This document shows, one piece after another, positions 32,363-41,259 of a stretch of DNA of 64,000 bases; the stretch's first letter is position 1, and each line of letters begins with the position of its first letter. The notes under the pieces were generated by a model. It worked only from the letters and a program-made list of their open reading frames with translations, had not been told where the DNA came from and did no database searches. The stretch comes from Roseovarius sp. THAF9 (GTDB taxonomy: Bacteria > Pseudomonadota > Alphaproteobacteria > Rhodobacterales > Rhodobacteraceae): NCBI RefSeq assembly GCF_009363715.1, contig NZ_CP045404.1, forward strand, positions 1,766,001-1,830,000, given 5' to 3'. A program made the translations under genes and the position numbers.

Positions 32363-32378
32363 TTAACGAACTGGTAAC
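32363..32378. promoter_or_regulatory. Near-consensus CtrA box between DUF6477 and DUF6456 genes
   Basis: TTAA, seven bases, GTAAC: one mismatch from TTAA-N7-TTAAC. It lies in the divergent promoter region. A second operator-like inverted repeat (CCGTTC CACC GAACGG) is at 32292-32307. Confidence 0.5.
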
Positions 32379-32476
32379 CAAGTCGCCTCTAGGTTGCATT
32401 CCGCTTGTGGATAAATCTGTGGGCAAATTGGGGCAACTGATCCTCTTGCAAGAGATCAGGCCAAGGAGGGAAACGG

Positions 32477-33598
32477 ATGAGCAAAGCTGGCTTGGCGGGG
32501 ACACCCGCCACGAAAGATCTGTCCTGGGTGCCGATGGCAGCCATCACCTATCTGGCCCATACCGAGGGTGGCACGTCGATCAGGGCGCTGGCCCGACGAC
32601 TTGGCTGTCACGCCTCCACCGTTTCGCGACAGGTCCGTGCGCTCGAAGCCTTGCGCGACGATCACCTCGTCGACGAAGCCCTGCGCCGCCTTGGCCCGCG
32701 GGTGATGTCCCATCAGGACGCCGGTTCGTGCATCAAGGAGAAACGCATGACCGCGCTGCCCGAAGACCAGAATGTCCCACAGACACTGACCGAAACCCGC
32801 CTCAACCGCGAAGCCCTGCGCGTGCTGCGCCGCTTGTGTGAAAAAGGGGCCGTGCTGGCCGTGGCAACCGAGATGGACAAGGCCGTCGTGGTGCGCGAAA
32901 CCGAGGCCGGGCAGAACCGCACTGCGGTCGTCGATCGCGATATCGCCGAGGCGATGGCGCTGAAATGCTGGATCAGCTGCGACGCGCCGGGCCGGGTGTC
33001 GCGCTATGCGATCACGTCGGCGGGACGCACTGCACTCGGACAGTTGATGGCCCAGGCTGAAAACAGCGTGCAAGGATTTGCCGAGTCGCAGGCCGCATTC
33101 CTTGGCCGGGATGCCGTCCTCGACACTGACGACGACGAAGAGGCACAGGCCCGACGCCGCATCCGTTATGGCATCGCCGAGTCGCCTCTGATACTGCTCT
33201 CGCGCCGCCGCGACCGCGACGGCAGCCGGTTTCTTGCGGCCGATCTCGTCCGCGCCGGCGAACGCCTACGCGAAGATTTCGAGATGGCGCGTCTGGGCGA
33301 CACACCGCGCGACGACTGGACCGGCATACTGACCGGCGCGACCCAGCCCAAGCCGGTCGAGCGGCAGAACGTCACAGCCCGGGCCGCTCAGGCTCGCGTG
33401 CTCGGCGCCTTGCACGATCTCGGACCCGGGCTCGCGGACGTGGCGCTGCGTTGCTGCTGCTTCCTCGAAGGGTTGGAAACCACCGAGAAAAAGCTCGGCT
33501 GGTCCGCGCGCTCGGGCAAGATCGTGCTGCGCATCGCGCTGCAACGGCTCAAACGCCATTACGCCGAATTGGGCGACAGCGCCGGGCTCATGGGGTAG
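32477..33598 (+). CDS. DUF6456 helix-turn-helix protein
   Basis: 373 residues. The N-terminal helix-turn-helix reads GGTSIRALARRLGCHASTVSRQVRALEAL. A middle winged-helix-like region (ALRVLRRLCEKGAVLAVA...YAITSAGRTALGQLM) precedes the C-terminal DUF6456 domain (RLREDFEMARLG...LGWSARSGKIVLRIALQRLKRHY). Probably a DNA-binding regulator in the Rhodobacterales. Start follows AAGGAGGG. Target genes unknown; the divergent DUF6477 gene is a candidate. Confidence 0.85.
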   Translation: MSKAGLAGTPATKDLSWVPMAAITYLAHTEGGTSIRALARRLGCHASTVSRQVRALEALRDDHLVDEALRRLGPRVMSHQDAGSCIKEKRMTALPEDQNVPQTLTETRLNREALRVLRRLCEKGAVLAVATEMDKAVVVRETEAGQNRTAVVDRDIAEAMALKCWISCDAPGRVSRYAITSAGRTALGQLMAQAENSVQGFAESQAAFLGRDAVLDTDDDEEAQARRRIRYGIAESPLILLSRRRDRDGSRFLAADLVRAGERLREDFEMARLGDTPRDDWTGILTGATQPKPVERQNVTARAAQARVLGALHDLGPGLADVALRCCCFLEGLETTEKKLGWSARSGKIVLRIALQRLKRHYAELGDSAGLMG

Positions 33599-33610
33599 GG
33601 GCCGCGCCCC

Positions 33611-34336
33611 TCAGCCGCCCACCAGCCAGCCTACGCCAAACGCCGCCACGGCGCAGATCGTGCCCACCAGCAGGGTCTCGCCCACGCAGCGGCCCATCCG
33701 CTCGCCTGTCGCGTTCCAGCGCAAAAGGCCGAGCGCGATAAGCGCCGCCGCCGTCGCCGCGACCGACAGGACGAACGTTGTCTGCGTGGCCTCGAGGATG
33801 AAGTAGGGAAAAAGCGGGATCGCCCCGAAAACGATGAAGGACAGGAAGGTGAACAGCCCGCTTAGAACGGGGCTGTCCTCGTCGGGGTCCTGCATGCCAA
33901 ACTCGTAGGTCATCATCAGGTCGGCCATGATCTCGGGATGGCGCGACATAATCGTCGCGGCCGTGTCGGCCTCGCCCGCGGGCAGGCCACGCTGGCGCAG
34001 GATCTCGAACAGCTCCATCCGCTCGTGTTCGGGGTCCGCCGCAATCTCGCGCAGTTCGCTCACGCGGCGCGCGCGGTAAAGATCGTGCTGCGACCGCAGC
34101 GACAGGAATTCGCCCAGCCCCATGCTGATCGCGTCAGCGAAAAGGTTGGCCAGCCCGAAAACCAGGACGGCGACACCGCCGATCTGCGCCACCCCCTCGG
34201 CCTGCGCACCCGCAAAGCCCGCCACGATAGCGAAGGTTGTCACGATCCCGTCATTGCCGCCATAGACGATCTGTTTCAGGTATTCCTGCGTCTGGCTCAG
34301 TCGATGCGCCTCGCGCCGGTGCCGCTGCCAATCCAT
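33611..34336 (-). CDS. VIT1/CCC1 family transporter (iron/manganese type)
   Basis: 241 residues with five spans. The first conserved block is YLKQIVYGGNDGIVTTFAIVAGFAGA, then GLANLFADAISMGLGEFLSLRSQHDLYRA; the acidic cytoplasmic helices (DPEHERMELFEILRQRGL) bind metal in the family. Bacterial members export or sequester Fe/Mn. The frame stays open far upstream, but Met 34336 opens the family sequence. Convergent with DUF6456. Confidence 0.88.
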   Translation of the reverse strand: MDWQRHRREAHRLSQTQEYLKQIVYGGNDGIVTTFAIVAGFAGAQAEGVAQIGGVAVLVFGLANLFADAISMGLGEFLSLRSQHDLYRARRVSELREIAADPEHERMELFEILRQRGLPAGEADTAATIMSRHPEIMADLMMTYEFGMQDPDEDSPVLSGLFTFLSFIVFGAIPLFPYFILEATQTTFVLSVAATAAALIALGLLRWNATGERMGRCVGETLLVGTICAVAAFGVGWLVGG

Positions 34337-34594
34337 CCTGCCCCCCGGAATCCATGCGTGCGGGCACCATAGCCTTGCCGGGACGCGCCGCAACACAGGA
34401 TCGCACATGGCATCGTGATCAAAAAGCGCCCGCACTGAAAAGCACGGGCGCACACTCGTTACCCTTCCAACAACGGCGGGAGACTCGTAACGGGCGCATC
34501 CGCCACATGCATGACGGGTTTGCATCACTGGAACTTCCCACCGCAGTGACTTATAAATAGGATGTCTTACCAAAGGATTTGCGGGGAAAAATTC

Positions 34595-35542
34595 GTGCGC
34601 GATCTCAAGATCCCGGACCAGCGCCACCCTGAAAAGGCGCACCGGCCCAACAATGCCCAACCGAAAAAGCCGGACTGGATCCGCGTCAAGGCGCCCGTCG
34701 GCAAGGGCTATCTGGAAACCCACCGGATCATGCGCGAGCACAAGCTGGTCACGGTCTGCGAGGAAGCGGGCTGTCCCAATGCCGGCGAATGCTGGAACCA
34801 GGGCCACGCCACCATGATGATCATGGGTGAGGTCTGCACCCGCGCCTGCTCGTTCTGCAACATCGCCACCGGCAAGCCGCCCGAGGAGCTCGACCCGTTC
34901 GAGCCGGGCCGCGTGGCCGACGCCGTGCAGAAGCTGGGGCTGAATCACGTGGTCATCACTTCGGTGGACCGCGACGATGTCACCGATGGCGGGGCGGAGC
35001 ATTTCGCCCAGACCATTCGCGCCATCCGCCACCGTTCCCCCGCCACCACGGTCGAGATCCTGACGCCGGATTTCCTGCATTGCGACCCTGCGGTGCTTGA
35101 AGTCGTGGTGGCGGCGCAACCGGACGTCTTCAACCACAACCTCGAAACCGTTCCGGGCCTTTACCCCGAGGTGCGCCCCGGTGCGCGCTATTTCCACAGC
35201 TTGCGCCTGCTGCAAAGGGTCAAGGAAATGGATCCGGGCATTTTCACCAAGTCTGGCATCATGGTGGGCCTGGGTGAAGACCGGCAAGCCGTGCACCAGG
35301 TTATGGACGACATGCGCGCCGCCGATATCGATTTTCTGACCATCGGCCAGTACCTTCAACCCACGCCCAAACACCACGCCGTGGACCGCTTCGTACATCC
35401 CGACGAATTCGCGGCTTACGAAAAGGCCGCCTATGGCAAGGGTTTCCTGATGGTCTCGGCCACGCCGCTGACGCGCTCGTCCTATCATGCGGGTGACGAT
35501 TTCGCCCGGCTTCGCGATGCGCGGATGGCCAAGCTGGGGTAG
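34595..35542 (+). CDS. lipA: Lipoyl synthase
   Basis: Radical SAM enzyme inserting two sulfurs into octanoyl-lipoyl domains. The auxiliary cluster cysteines are Cys55/60/66 ([12 protein letters not shown]), the SAM cluster is CTRACSFC (81/85/88), and the C-terminal RSSYHAG serine is present. Start chosen as GTG 34595: it gives [18 protein letters not shown], the usual Rhodobacterales start, with GGGGA seven bases before; an in-frame ATG at 34562 would add 11 residues. 315 residues. Confidence 0.96.
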   Translation: MRDLKIPDQRHPEKAHRPNNAQPKKPDWIRVKAPVGKGYLETHRIMREHKLVTVCEEAGCPNAGECWNQGHATMMIMGEVCTRACSFCNIATGKPPEELDPFEPGRVADAVQKLGLNHVVITSVDRDDVTDGGAEHFAQTIRAIRHRSPATTVEILTPDFLHCDPAVLEVVVAAQPDVFNHNLETVPGLYPEVRPGARYFHSLRLLQRVKEMDPGIFTKSGIMVGLGEDRQAVHQVMDDMRAADIDFLTIGQYLQPTPKHHAVDRFVHPDEFAAYEKAAYGKGFLMVSATPLTRSSYHAGDDFARLRDARMAKLG

Positions 35543-35567
35543 GGTCTCGGCCCTTCGAGAACAGTCG

Positions 35568-35659
35568 GAGATCCCGGATCAAGCCCGGGGTGACGTCTGT
35601 GTCAGGTTTGTGCCGGACAACGGCTGCGCCTGACCGTCCCGGACTTGATCCGGAATCTC
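35568..35659. repeat. Alphaproteobacterial palindromic repeat pair
   Basis: Left arm 35568-35595 contains CCGGATCAAGCCCGGGGTGA; right arm 35635-35659 contains CCCGGACTTGATCCGG. The arms are near-perfect reverse complements across a 39-base spacer. The motif around CCGGATCAAGTCCGGG is a very common intergenic repeat in alphaproteobacteria. Lies between lipA and the DUF882 gene. Confidence 0.75.
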
Positions 35660-35733
35660 ACCTGCGCAAACAAAAACACCGACCTCGCGGGGCCGGTGCT
35701 CAACAGAATAGTCGCGTTTCGCCGCGCGGGGTC

Positions 35734-36303
35734 TTAGCGACCCCAGCTGCGGACCGGGCCGCAATCCATGTGCACGAAGTTGGAGCCGGAATAACGGCCC
35801 ACGCCACCACCGCGACAAGCCGAGGCCGCGCGGTACATCTGGTTCACCGAGCGCGAGTGCATCCGCAGGTCTGCGGCTTGGCCGCGCAGGTGGCGCGAAT
35901 TCTTCGCCACGCCGCTGGAGCGCGAACGCAGCATCGCGTTGGTCTTGGGGCTGCGGTAACCGGAAAGCAACAGGTAGGGCTCGTTCACATCCATCAGGTT
36001 GTGGGCCGCTGCCATGATGTCCATCGTGCGCATGTCGATGTTGTGGACGTCGTTGGTGCGCCAGTCGCGCATGAAAAGGTTGATCTCGCGGACCGCGTCT
36101 TTGATGTATTCGCCTTCGATCCAGTAGATCGTGTCGATCTTTTCACCGGTGCGGGGCGAGGCCATGGTCAGGCGGCGAATGTCGCCTGCGCCTCGAAGGA
36201 ACCCTGCTGCGTTGGAAAACGTTGGTGCCGCGACCACTGTCGTAGCTGCAAATGCACCCAGTAACGCACGCCGCGTTACGCTCGTCGAGCTTTGATCGGT
36301 CAT
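35734..36303 (-). CDS. DUF882 / peptidase M15A-like exported protein
   Basis: 189 residues. The N-terminus carries a twin-arginine-like signal (VTRRALLGAFAATTVVAAP). The M15A-type metal motif is visible: LSGYRSPKTNAMLRSRSSGVAKNSRHLRGQAADLR (His and Asp of SRH...AAD) and FVHMDCG. Related to murein endopeptidases such as MepK; the family cuts peptidoglycan crosslinks. Divergent from an L,D-transpeptidase gene, consistent with cell-wall work. Confidence 0.86.
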   Translation of the reverse strand: MTDQSSTSVTRRALLGAFAATTVVAAPTFSNAAGFLRGAGDIRRLTMASPRTGEKIDTIYWIEGEYIKDAVREINLFMRDWRTNDVHNIDMRTMDIMAAAHNLMDVNEPYLLLSGYRSPKTNAMLRSRSSGVAKNSRHLRGQAADLRMHSRSVNQMYRAASACRGGGVGRYSGSNFVHMDCGPVRSWGR

Positions 36304-36638
36304 ATAATTAGCGCCTGTCCCGTCGCTTGCCTGTTTGCCGCGTTAAGTAGCGGCTCTGTTCATCTCATCCCCAGATGCGTGATTGTTATTGCATATCAGG
36401 ATTCGGTTACCAAGGGCTGAAAGCCGAAGGTTCCATAACACAAGAGATTTCGGCAAGAATTTGCGCAAATTCCGTGCAGCCGTGCTTCCTGACCACTAAT
36501 CGCTTTGCGACCTGGCGGCCACATGTGCCGTTTTTGCCTTTAAAACCAATTGTGATTGGACAGCCCATTCGCGATAGGAACTAATGATTGCGTGTGCTTG
36601 TTGCGCACACAGGGGAAATCGTTGATTTGGAGAACGGC
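36304..36638. other. Divergent promoter region between cell-wall genes
   Basis: 335 bases of lower GC. It should carry promoters for the DUF882 gene and the L,D-transpeptidase. No ORF, terminator or clear operator seen. Confidence 0.5.
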
Positions 36639-38270
36639 ATGAGCAGCGCGTTGCGCATCTTTGGGCATACAAGCATTTTCACTACCATCGTCAGTGGCCT
36701 GATGGCCGTTGTGTTCTGGATGTCCGCGTCACACCCCGCCGCCGCGCAGGTCACTGCTTTCAAGCAGGCCGTCGCCGAGGCCGCCTCGGACGACCGCGAT
36801 CTCGCCGCCTTCTATCGCGGCACCGACTTTACCGGTATCTGGACCGATCAGGACGCGCACATGGCCCGCCGGCAGGCGCTGTTTCTCGCGCTGCAAACCG
36901 TGTCCGCACACGGCCTGCCCAAATCGCGCTACGACATCGACGCGCTTGAACAGACGCTGCGCGCCGCGCGCACGCCGCGAGACGTAGGCTTTGCCGAGGT
37001 CGCGCTCAGCAAGGCGTTCCTGAACCTGGCCGATGACATGCGCACTGGCGTGCTAGACCCGCGCCGCGTGGTGCCCGCGATCAAGCGCGAGCTGCGCGAT
37101 TATGACCGCACCCGCACGCTCACCGCCTTTGCCGCCAGTAACGAGCCGCGCCAGTTCATCCGCCAGCTGGCGCCCTCGACCAACGAGTACAAACGCCTGA
37201 TGAAGGAAAAGATGCGGCTCGAAACTCTCGTCGCCCAGGGCGGCTGGGGGCCGACAGTGCCGGGCCGCAAGCTCGAACCGGGCGCGTCCGGTGCGGCCGT
37301 GACGGCGCTGCGCAACCGGCTGATGGCCAAGGGCTACCTCGGGCGCACCGCCACGCAAAGCTATGACGCCAGGATTCAGAAGGCCGTGCGGGAGTTTCAG
37401 CGCGACCACGGTCTGGAGCCCGACGGCGTCGCCGGCGAAAGCACCCTGCGCGAGGTCAATGCCACCGCCGAGGACCGCCTGCAGTCGGTGATCGTCGCGA
37501 TGGAGCGCGAGCGCTGGCTGAACCTGCCCGAAGGACGGGGCAAGCGCCATGTTCTGGTGAACCTCACCGATTTCTCTGCCCGCATCATGGATGAAGATAT
37601 CGAGACCTTCCGCACCCGGGCCGTGATCGGCGCCAAGGCCGCCGATCGGCAAAGCCCCGAGTTCTCGGACGAAATGGAACACATGATCATCAATCCGACG
37701 TGGCACGTGCCACGCTCAATCGCCGTCAAGGAATACCTGCCGAAGATGAAGCGCAACCGCAACGCCGCCGGCCACCTGCGCCTCGTCGACAGTCGCGGCC
37801 GCACGGTCAGCCGCTCCCGCATCAATTTCGGCGCCTACAACGCCCGCAATTTTCCGTTTGCCATCAAACAGCCGCCCTCCAGCCGCAATGCGCTTGGCCT
37901 GGTGAAGTTCATGTTCCCCAACAAGTACAACATCTACCTGCACGATACCCCGCAGAAGCATTTGTTCGACCATGAAACCCGCGCCTACAGCCACGGCTGC
38001 ATCCGCTTGCACCAACCGTTCGATTTCGCCTACGCCCTGCTGGCCGCGCAAGAGGCCGACCCCAAGGGCAAGTTCCACGGAATCCTGAACACGGGGCGTG
38101 AAACCAAGGTCGATTTGGAAAATCACGTTCCGGTGCACATAATCTATCGTACCGCCGTGACCTCTCCCAAGGGGCATGTGAACTATCGCCCCGACGTTTA
38201 TGGCCGCGATGCGCGGATTTGGTCGGCGCTGGAGCGGGCAGGGGTTTCGCTGCCCGGCGTTCGGGGATAA
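36639..38270 (+). CDS. L,D-transpeptidase with peptidoglycan-binding domain (YcbB-like)
   Basis: 543 residues: N-terminal signal/anchor (TTIVSGLMAVVFWMSASHPAAAQ), a scaffold region, a PG-binding domain (about 215-285: PGASGAAVTALRNRLMAKGY...IQKAVREFQRDHGLEPDG) and a YkuD catalytic domain with YLHDTPQKHLF and SHGCIRL (Cys near 454). Makes 3-3 crosslinks or anchors proteins in the periplasm. Start at 36639 has GGAG upstream; a TTG at 36588 has none. Confidence 0.92.
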   Translation: MSSALRIFGHTSIFTTIVSGLMAVVFWMSASHPAAAQVTAFKQAVAEAASDDRDLAAFYRGTDFTGIWTDQDAHMARRQALFLALQTVSAHGLPKSRYDIDALEQTLRAARTPRDVGFAEVALSKAFLNLADDMRTGVLDPRRVVPAIKRELRDYDRTRTLTAFAASNEPRQFIRQLAPSTNEYKRLMKEKMRLETLVAQGGWGPTVPGRKLEPGASGAAVTALRNRLMAKGYLGRTATQSYDARIQKAVREFQRDHGLEPDGVAGESTLREVNATAEDRLQSVIVAMERERWLNLPEGRGKRHVLVNLTDFSARIMDEDIETFRTRAVIGAKAADRQSPEFSDEMEHMIINPTWHVPRSIAVKEYLPKMKRNRNAAGHLRLVDSRGRTVSRSRINFGAYNARNFPFAIKQPPSSRNALGLVKFMFPNKYNIYLHDTPQKHLFDHETRAYSHGCIRLHQPFDFAYALLAAQEADPKGKFHGILNTGRETKVDLENHVPVHIIYRTAVTSPKGHVNYRPDVYGRDARIWSALERAGVSLPGVRG

Positions 38271-38297
38271 ACCGGCCCCGAACGAAGGGGTTGTCAC

Positions 38298-39389
38298 ATG
38301 TCATATACCATAGACCAGATCGCGCGCGCGCTCGGGGCGAATGCCATGGGCGCGACCGACATTGCCATTGATGGCGTGTCCGAACCCGCCGACGCCGGGC
38401 GGACCCACCTCGCGCTGGCCATGAAACCGGAATATGCCGAAACCCTCGCGCAGGGCCGTGCGCGCGCCGCGCTGGTCTGGGACGGGGCCGACTGGCAGGC
38501 GCTGGGGCTGGAGGCGGCGATCGTCGCACCGCGCCCGCGCTACGTCATGTCCGGGCTGAGCACGCTGTTCGACCCCGGGCAGGGCTGGGACGACGGCATT
38601 CACCCCTCGGCCGTCATTCATGAAAGCGCCACGCTGGGGGACAACGTCACGGTCGGCCCGCTGGCAGTGATCTGTGCCGGTGCCCGGATCGGCGCGAACA
38701 GCGTGATCGGCCCCCAAAGCTTTGTCGGCACGGACGCGGTTCTGGGCGAACAGGCCTTCCTGCGCGAAGGCGCACGCATCGGCGCGCGGGTGGTGATCGG
38801 CGACCGTTTCATCGCGCAGCCCAACGCGGTGGTGGGCTCGGACGGGTTTTCCTATGTCACCCCGGACGTCTCGGGCGTCGAACGCGCCCGCCAGACCCTG
38901 GGCGATCAGGGCGAGATCGCGGCACAATCCTATGTCCGCATCAACAGCCTCGGCGCGGTCCGCATCGGCGACGATGTCGAGGTCGGCGCACATGCATCGC
39001 TCGACCGGGGCACTATCCGGGACACCGTGATCGGCGACCGCACGAAAATCGACAATCTCGTGCAAGTGGGCCACAACTGCGTTATCGGCACCGACTGCCT
39101 GCTTTGCGGCTTGGTCGGGCTGGCCGGGTCGGTCAAGGTCGGCAACAATGTCGTGCTGGCCGGACAGGTGGGTGTGGCCGACAATATCTTCATCGGCGAC
39201 AACGTCATCGCCGGCGGCGGCACCAAGCTTTTGTCGAACGTGCCAGCGGGTCGTGTCATGCTGGGCTACCCGGCGATGAAAATGGACACCCAGATGGAGG
39301 TCTATAAATACCTGCGCCGGATCAAGCGGCTCTTTGCCGACGTGGCTGACCTCAAGAAAGCTGTTTCAAAACCGGATCAGAGTGACTAA
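38298..39389 (+). CDS. lpxD: UDP-3-O-(3-hydroxyacyl)glucosamine N-acyltransferase
   Basis: 363 residues. An N-terminal uridine-binding domain is followed by a left-handed beta-helix of hexapeptide repeats (IGANSVIGPQSFVGTDAVLG and so on) with catalytic His in LVQVGHNCVIG. Adds the second 3-hydroxyacyl chain in lipid A synthesis. Not in the usual bamA-lpxD-fabZ-lpxA order; instead an acyl carrier protein and ketosynthase follow at 30 bases. Confidence 0.95.
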   Translation: MSYTIDQIARALGANAMGATDIAIDGVSEPADAGRTHLALAMKPEYAETLAQGRARAALVWDGADWQALGLEAAIVAPRPRYVMSGLSTLFDPGQGWDDGIHPSAVIHESATLGDNVTVGPLAVICAGARIGANSVIGPQSFVGTDAVLGEQAFLREGARIGARVVIGDRFIAQPNAVVGSDGFSYVTPDVSGVERARQTLGDQGEIAAQSYVRINSLGAVRIGDDVEVGAHASLDRGTIRDTVIGDRTKIDNLVQVGHNCVIGTDCLLCGLVGLAGSVKVGNNVVLAGQVGVADNIFIGDNVIAGGGTKLLSNVPAGRVMLGYPAMKMDTQMEVYKYLRRIKRLFADVADLKKAVSKPDQSD

Positions 39390-39418
39390 AGCGGTTCGCG
39401 GAAAGAACGGGGTGCTGC

Positions 39419-39679
39419 ATGGATACCAAGGACAAGGTCATCGAAATAATCGCCGAACAGGCCGTGCTTGAACCATCCGACGTCACGATGGACAGCACGC
39501 TGGAGGAACTGGGCATCGACAGCCTCGGCCTCGTGGAAAGCATTTTCGCCATCGAGGAAGCCTTCGACATCTCGGTGCCTTTCAACGCCAATGCCCCCGA
39601 GGAAAGCGATTTCGACATCTCGTCCGTCGCTTCCATCGTGGCGGGAATCGAGAAGCTGGTGGCGGAACAGAAAGCGTGA
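39419..39679 (+). CDS. Specialised acyl carrier protein
   Basis: 86 residues; phosphopantetheine serine is Ser35 in GIDSLGLVE. It differs from housekeeping AcpP (DSLDTVE...). The stop overlaps the ketosynthase start by four bases. Being placed between lpxD and a ketosynthase suggests that it carries a special acyl chain, perhaps for lipid A or another envelope lipid, comparable in idea with rhizobial AcpXL. This role is inferred from context. Confidence 0.85.
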   Translation: MDTKDKVIEIIAEQAVLEPSDVTMDSTLEELGIDSLGLVESIFAIEEAFDISVPFNANAPEESDFDISSVASIVAGIEKLVAEQKA

Positions 39680-40887
39680 AGCGGGTCGTCATAACAGGCG
39701 CGGGCACGATCAACGCGCTCGGGGCCAACGTGCCCGAAACGCTACAGGCGATGCGCGAGGGCTGCTCCGGCATTTCCGAACTGGATATCCGCGACGTCGA
39801 TCGGCTGGCCATCAAGATCGGCGGCCAGGTCAAGGGCTACGAGCCCGAGGAACGTTTCAATCGTCAGCAACTAGCACTTTACGACAGGTTCACGCAGTTC
39901 ACCCTAGTGGCCGCCCGCGAGGCCATCGCGCAGGCCGGCCTGAAATTCGAGGGCGAACTGGCCGCCCGCGCCGGCGTGGTGCTGGGCAATTCGGGCGGCG
40001 GGATGACCACGCTCGATGAGAATTACCGCTCGGTTTATGAGGAGGGCAAGAACCGCGTCCATCCCTTCGTGGTGCCCAAGCTGATGAACAACGCCGCGGC
40101 CAGCCACGTGTCGATGGAATTCAATCTCAAGGGCCCGTCCTTTACCGTTTCTACCGCCTGCGCGTCCTCGAACCACGCCATGGCGCAGGCGTTCCAGATG
40201 GTGCACGGGGGTCTCACGCCGGTGATGATCGCGGGTGGCTCGGAATCCATGCTCTGCTTCGGCGGCGTGAAGGCGTGGGAAGGCCTGCGCGTCATGTCCA
40301 AGGACGGCTGCCGCCCGTTCTCGGCCAACCGCAACGGCATGGTCCAGGGCGAGGGCGCAGGTATATTTGTATTCGAGGAACTGGAACACGCCAAGGCCCG
40401 TGGCGCCGAAATCCATGCCGAGGTCGCGGGCTTCGCCATGTCCTCGGATGCCGCCGACATTGTCATGCCGTCCAAGAATGGCGCCTCGCGCGCCATTTCC
40501 GGCGCCATGCTGGACGCCAAGATCAATCCCACCGACGTGGGCTACATCAACGCCCACGGCACCGGCACCGCCGCCAATGACAAGACCGAAAGCGCCGCGG
40601 TCGCGGATGTTTTCGGCGCCCATGCCGACCGGCTGATGATCTCGTCTACCAAGTCGATGCACGGCCACCTGATCGGCGGCACCGGCGCGGTCGAGCTCTT
40701 GGCCTGTATCATGGCCCTGCGCGACGGCGTCATCGCGCCCACCATCAACTATGACGAGCCAGACCCCGAATGTGCGCTCGACGTGGTCCCGAACGAGGCG
40801 CGCGAGGCAAAGGTCGACGTGGCGCTGTCGAACGCTTTCGCCTTTGGCGGTCTCAACGCGGTGCTGGCGCTCAAGCGCTTCGCCTGA
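39676..40887 (+). CDS. Beta-ketoacyl-ACP synthase (FabF-like)
   Basis: 403-residue condensing enzyme. The catalytic triad is Cys162 (STACASSNHAM), His294 (INAHGTGTAANDKTE) and His331 (KSMHGHLIGGTGAVEL). It differs from housekeeping FabF in the GGTG segment and length. Four-base overlap with the ACP gene signals tight coupling, so it probably elongates the chain held by that ACP. Confidence 0.9.
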   Translation: MKRVVITGAGTINALGANVPETLQAMREGCSGISELDIRDVDRLAIKIGGQVKGYEPEERFNRQQLALYDRFTQFTLVAAREAIAQAGLKFEGELAARAGVVLGNSGGGMTTLDENYRSVYEEGKNRVHPFVVPKLMNNAAASHVSMEFNLKGPSFTVSTACASSNHAMAQAFQMVHGGLTPVMIAGGSESMLCFGGVKAWEGLRVMSKDGCRPFSANRNGMVQGEGAGIFVFEELEHAKARGAEIHAEVAGFAMSSDAADIVMPSKNGASRAISGAMLDAKINPTDVGYINAHGTGTAANDKTESAAVADVFGAHADRLMISSTKSMHGHLIGGTGAVELLACIMALRDGVIAPTINYDEPDPECALDVVPNEAREAKVDVALSNAFAFGGLNAVLALKRFA

Positions 40888-41259
40888 CGGTCACGGTTGG
40901 CGTGCAGGGTCAGTTTGCGGACTTTGCTGCCGTTCAGAACGGAGGCAAGCGTCAGCCCCTGGGATGGCGACCCAACGGCAATTCGGAAGGCCTTTATGCC
41001 TGCCAGATACATTCTAGGAATGATCGGTGCGCCCAGCCTCAGCCAAATCACCAGCCCAAGGGAGGGGCTGACGATGGCCGGGCCGCTTCGCGGCTGTTAA
41101 CCGGCTAAGTGCTATGCACCGATGTCCCGCAGGGGCACTAAGCGGATACTTCGCCCCGCGCTTGCCCAACGTCATCGTCTAGCTGTCACAAGCAGAAATA
41201 AAAAAGCGCCGCCCCTAGTCAGGAGCGGCGCATCGCAATCTCGTTTGTGACCCGGGCGC
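40888..41259. other. Gene-free interval between the ketosynthase and IalB genes
   Basis: About 370 bases. A 34-codon ORF at 40996-41100 has a GGAAGG-like site but no recognisable product. The main feature is the terminator at 41200-41231 of the convergent ialB gene. Otherwise nothing recognised. Confidence 0.5.
41200..41231 (-). terminator. Rho-independent terminator of the IalB-family gene
   Basis: Eleven-position stem GCGCCGCCCCT / AGGAGCGGCGC (one mismatch), loop AGTC, with six A residues on the plus strand (T run on the minus strand). Confidence 0.85.

Noticed and set aside
33611..35488. 625-codon minus-strand frame joining VIT1 with sequence antisense to lipA
   Set aside because: Only the last 241 codons match the VIT1 family; the first part is antisense to lipA. 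A fusion protein is not supported.
40996..41100. 34-codon ORF with GGAAGG-like ribosome site
   Set aside because: No hydrophobic segment, no family resemblance and no terminator of its own; chance is the simpler explanation.
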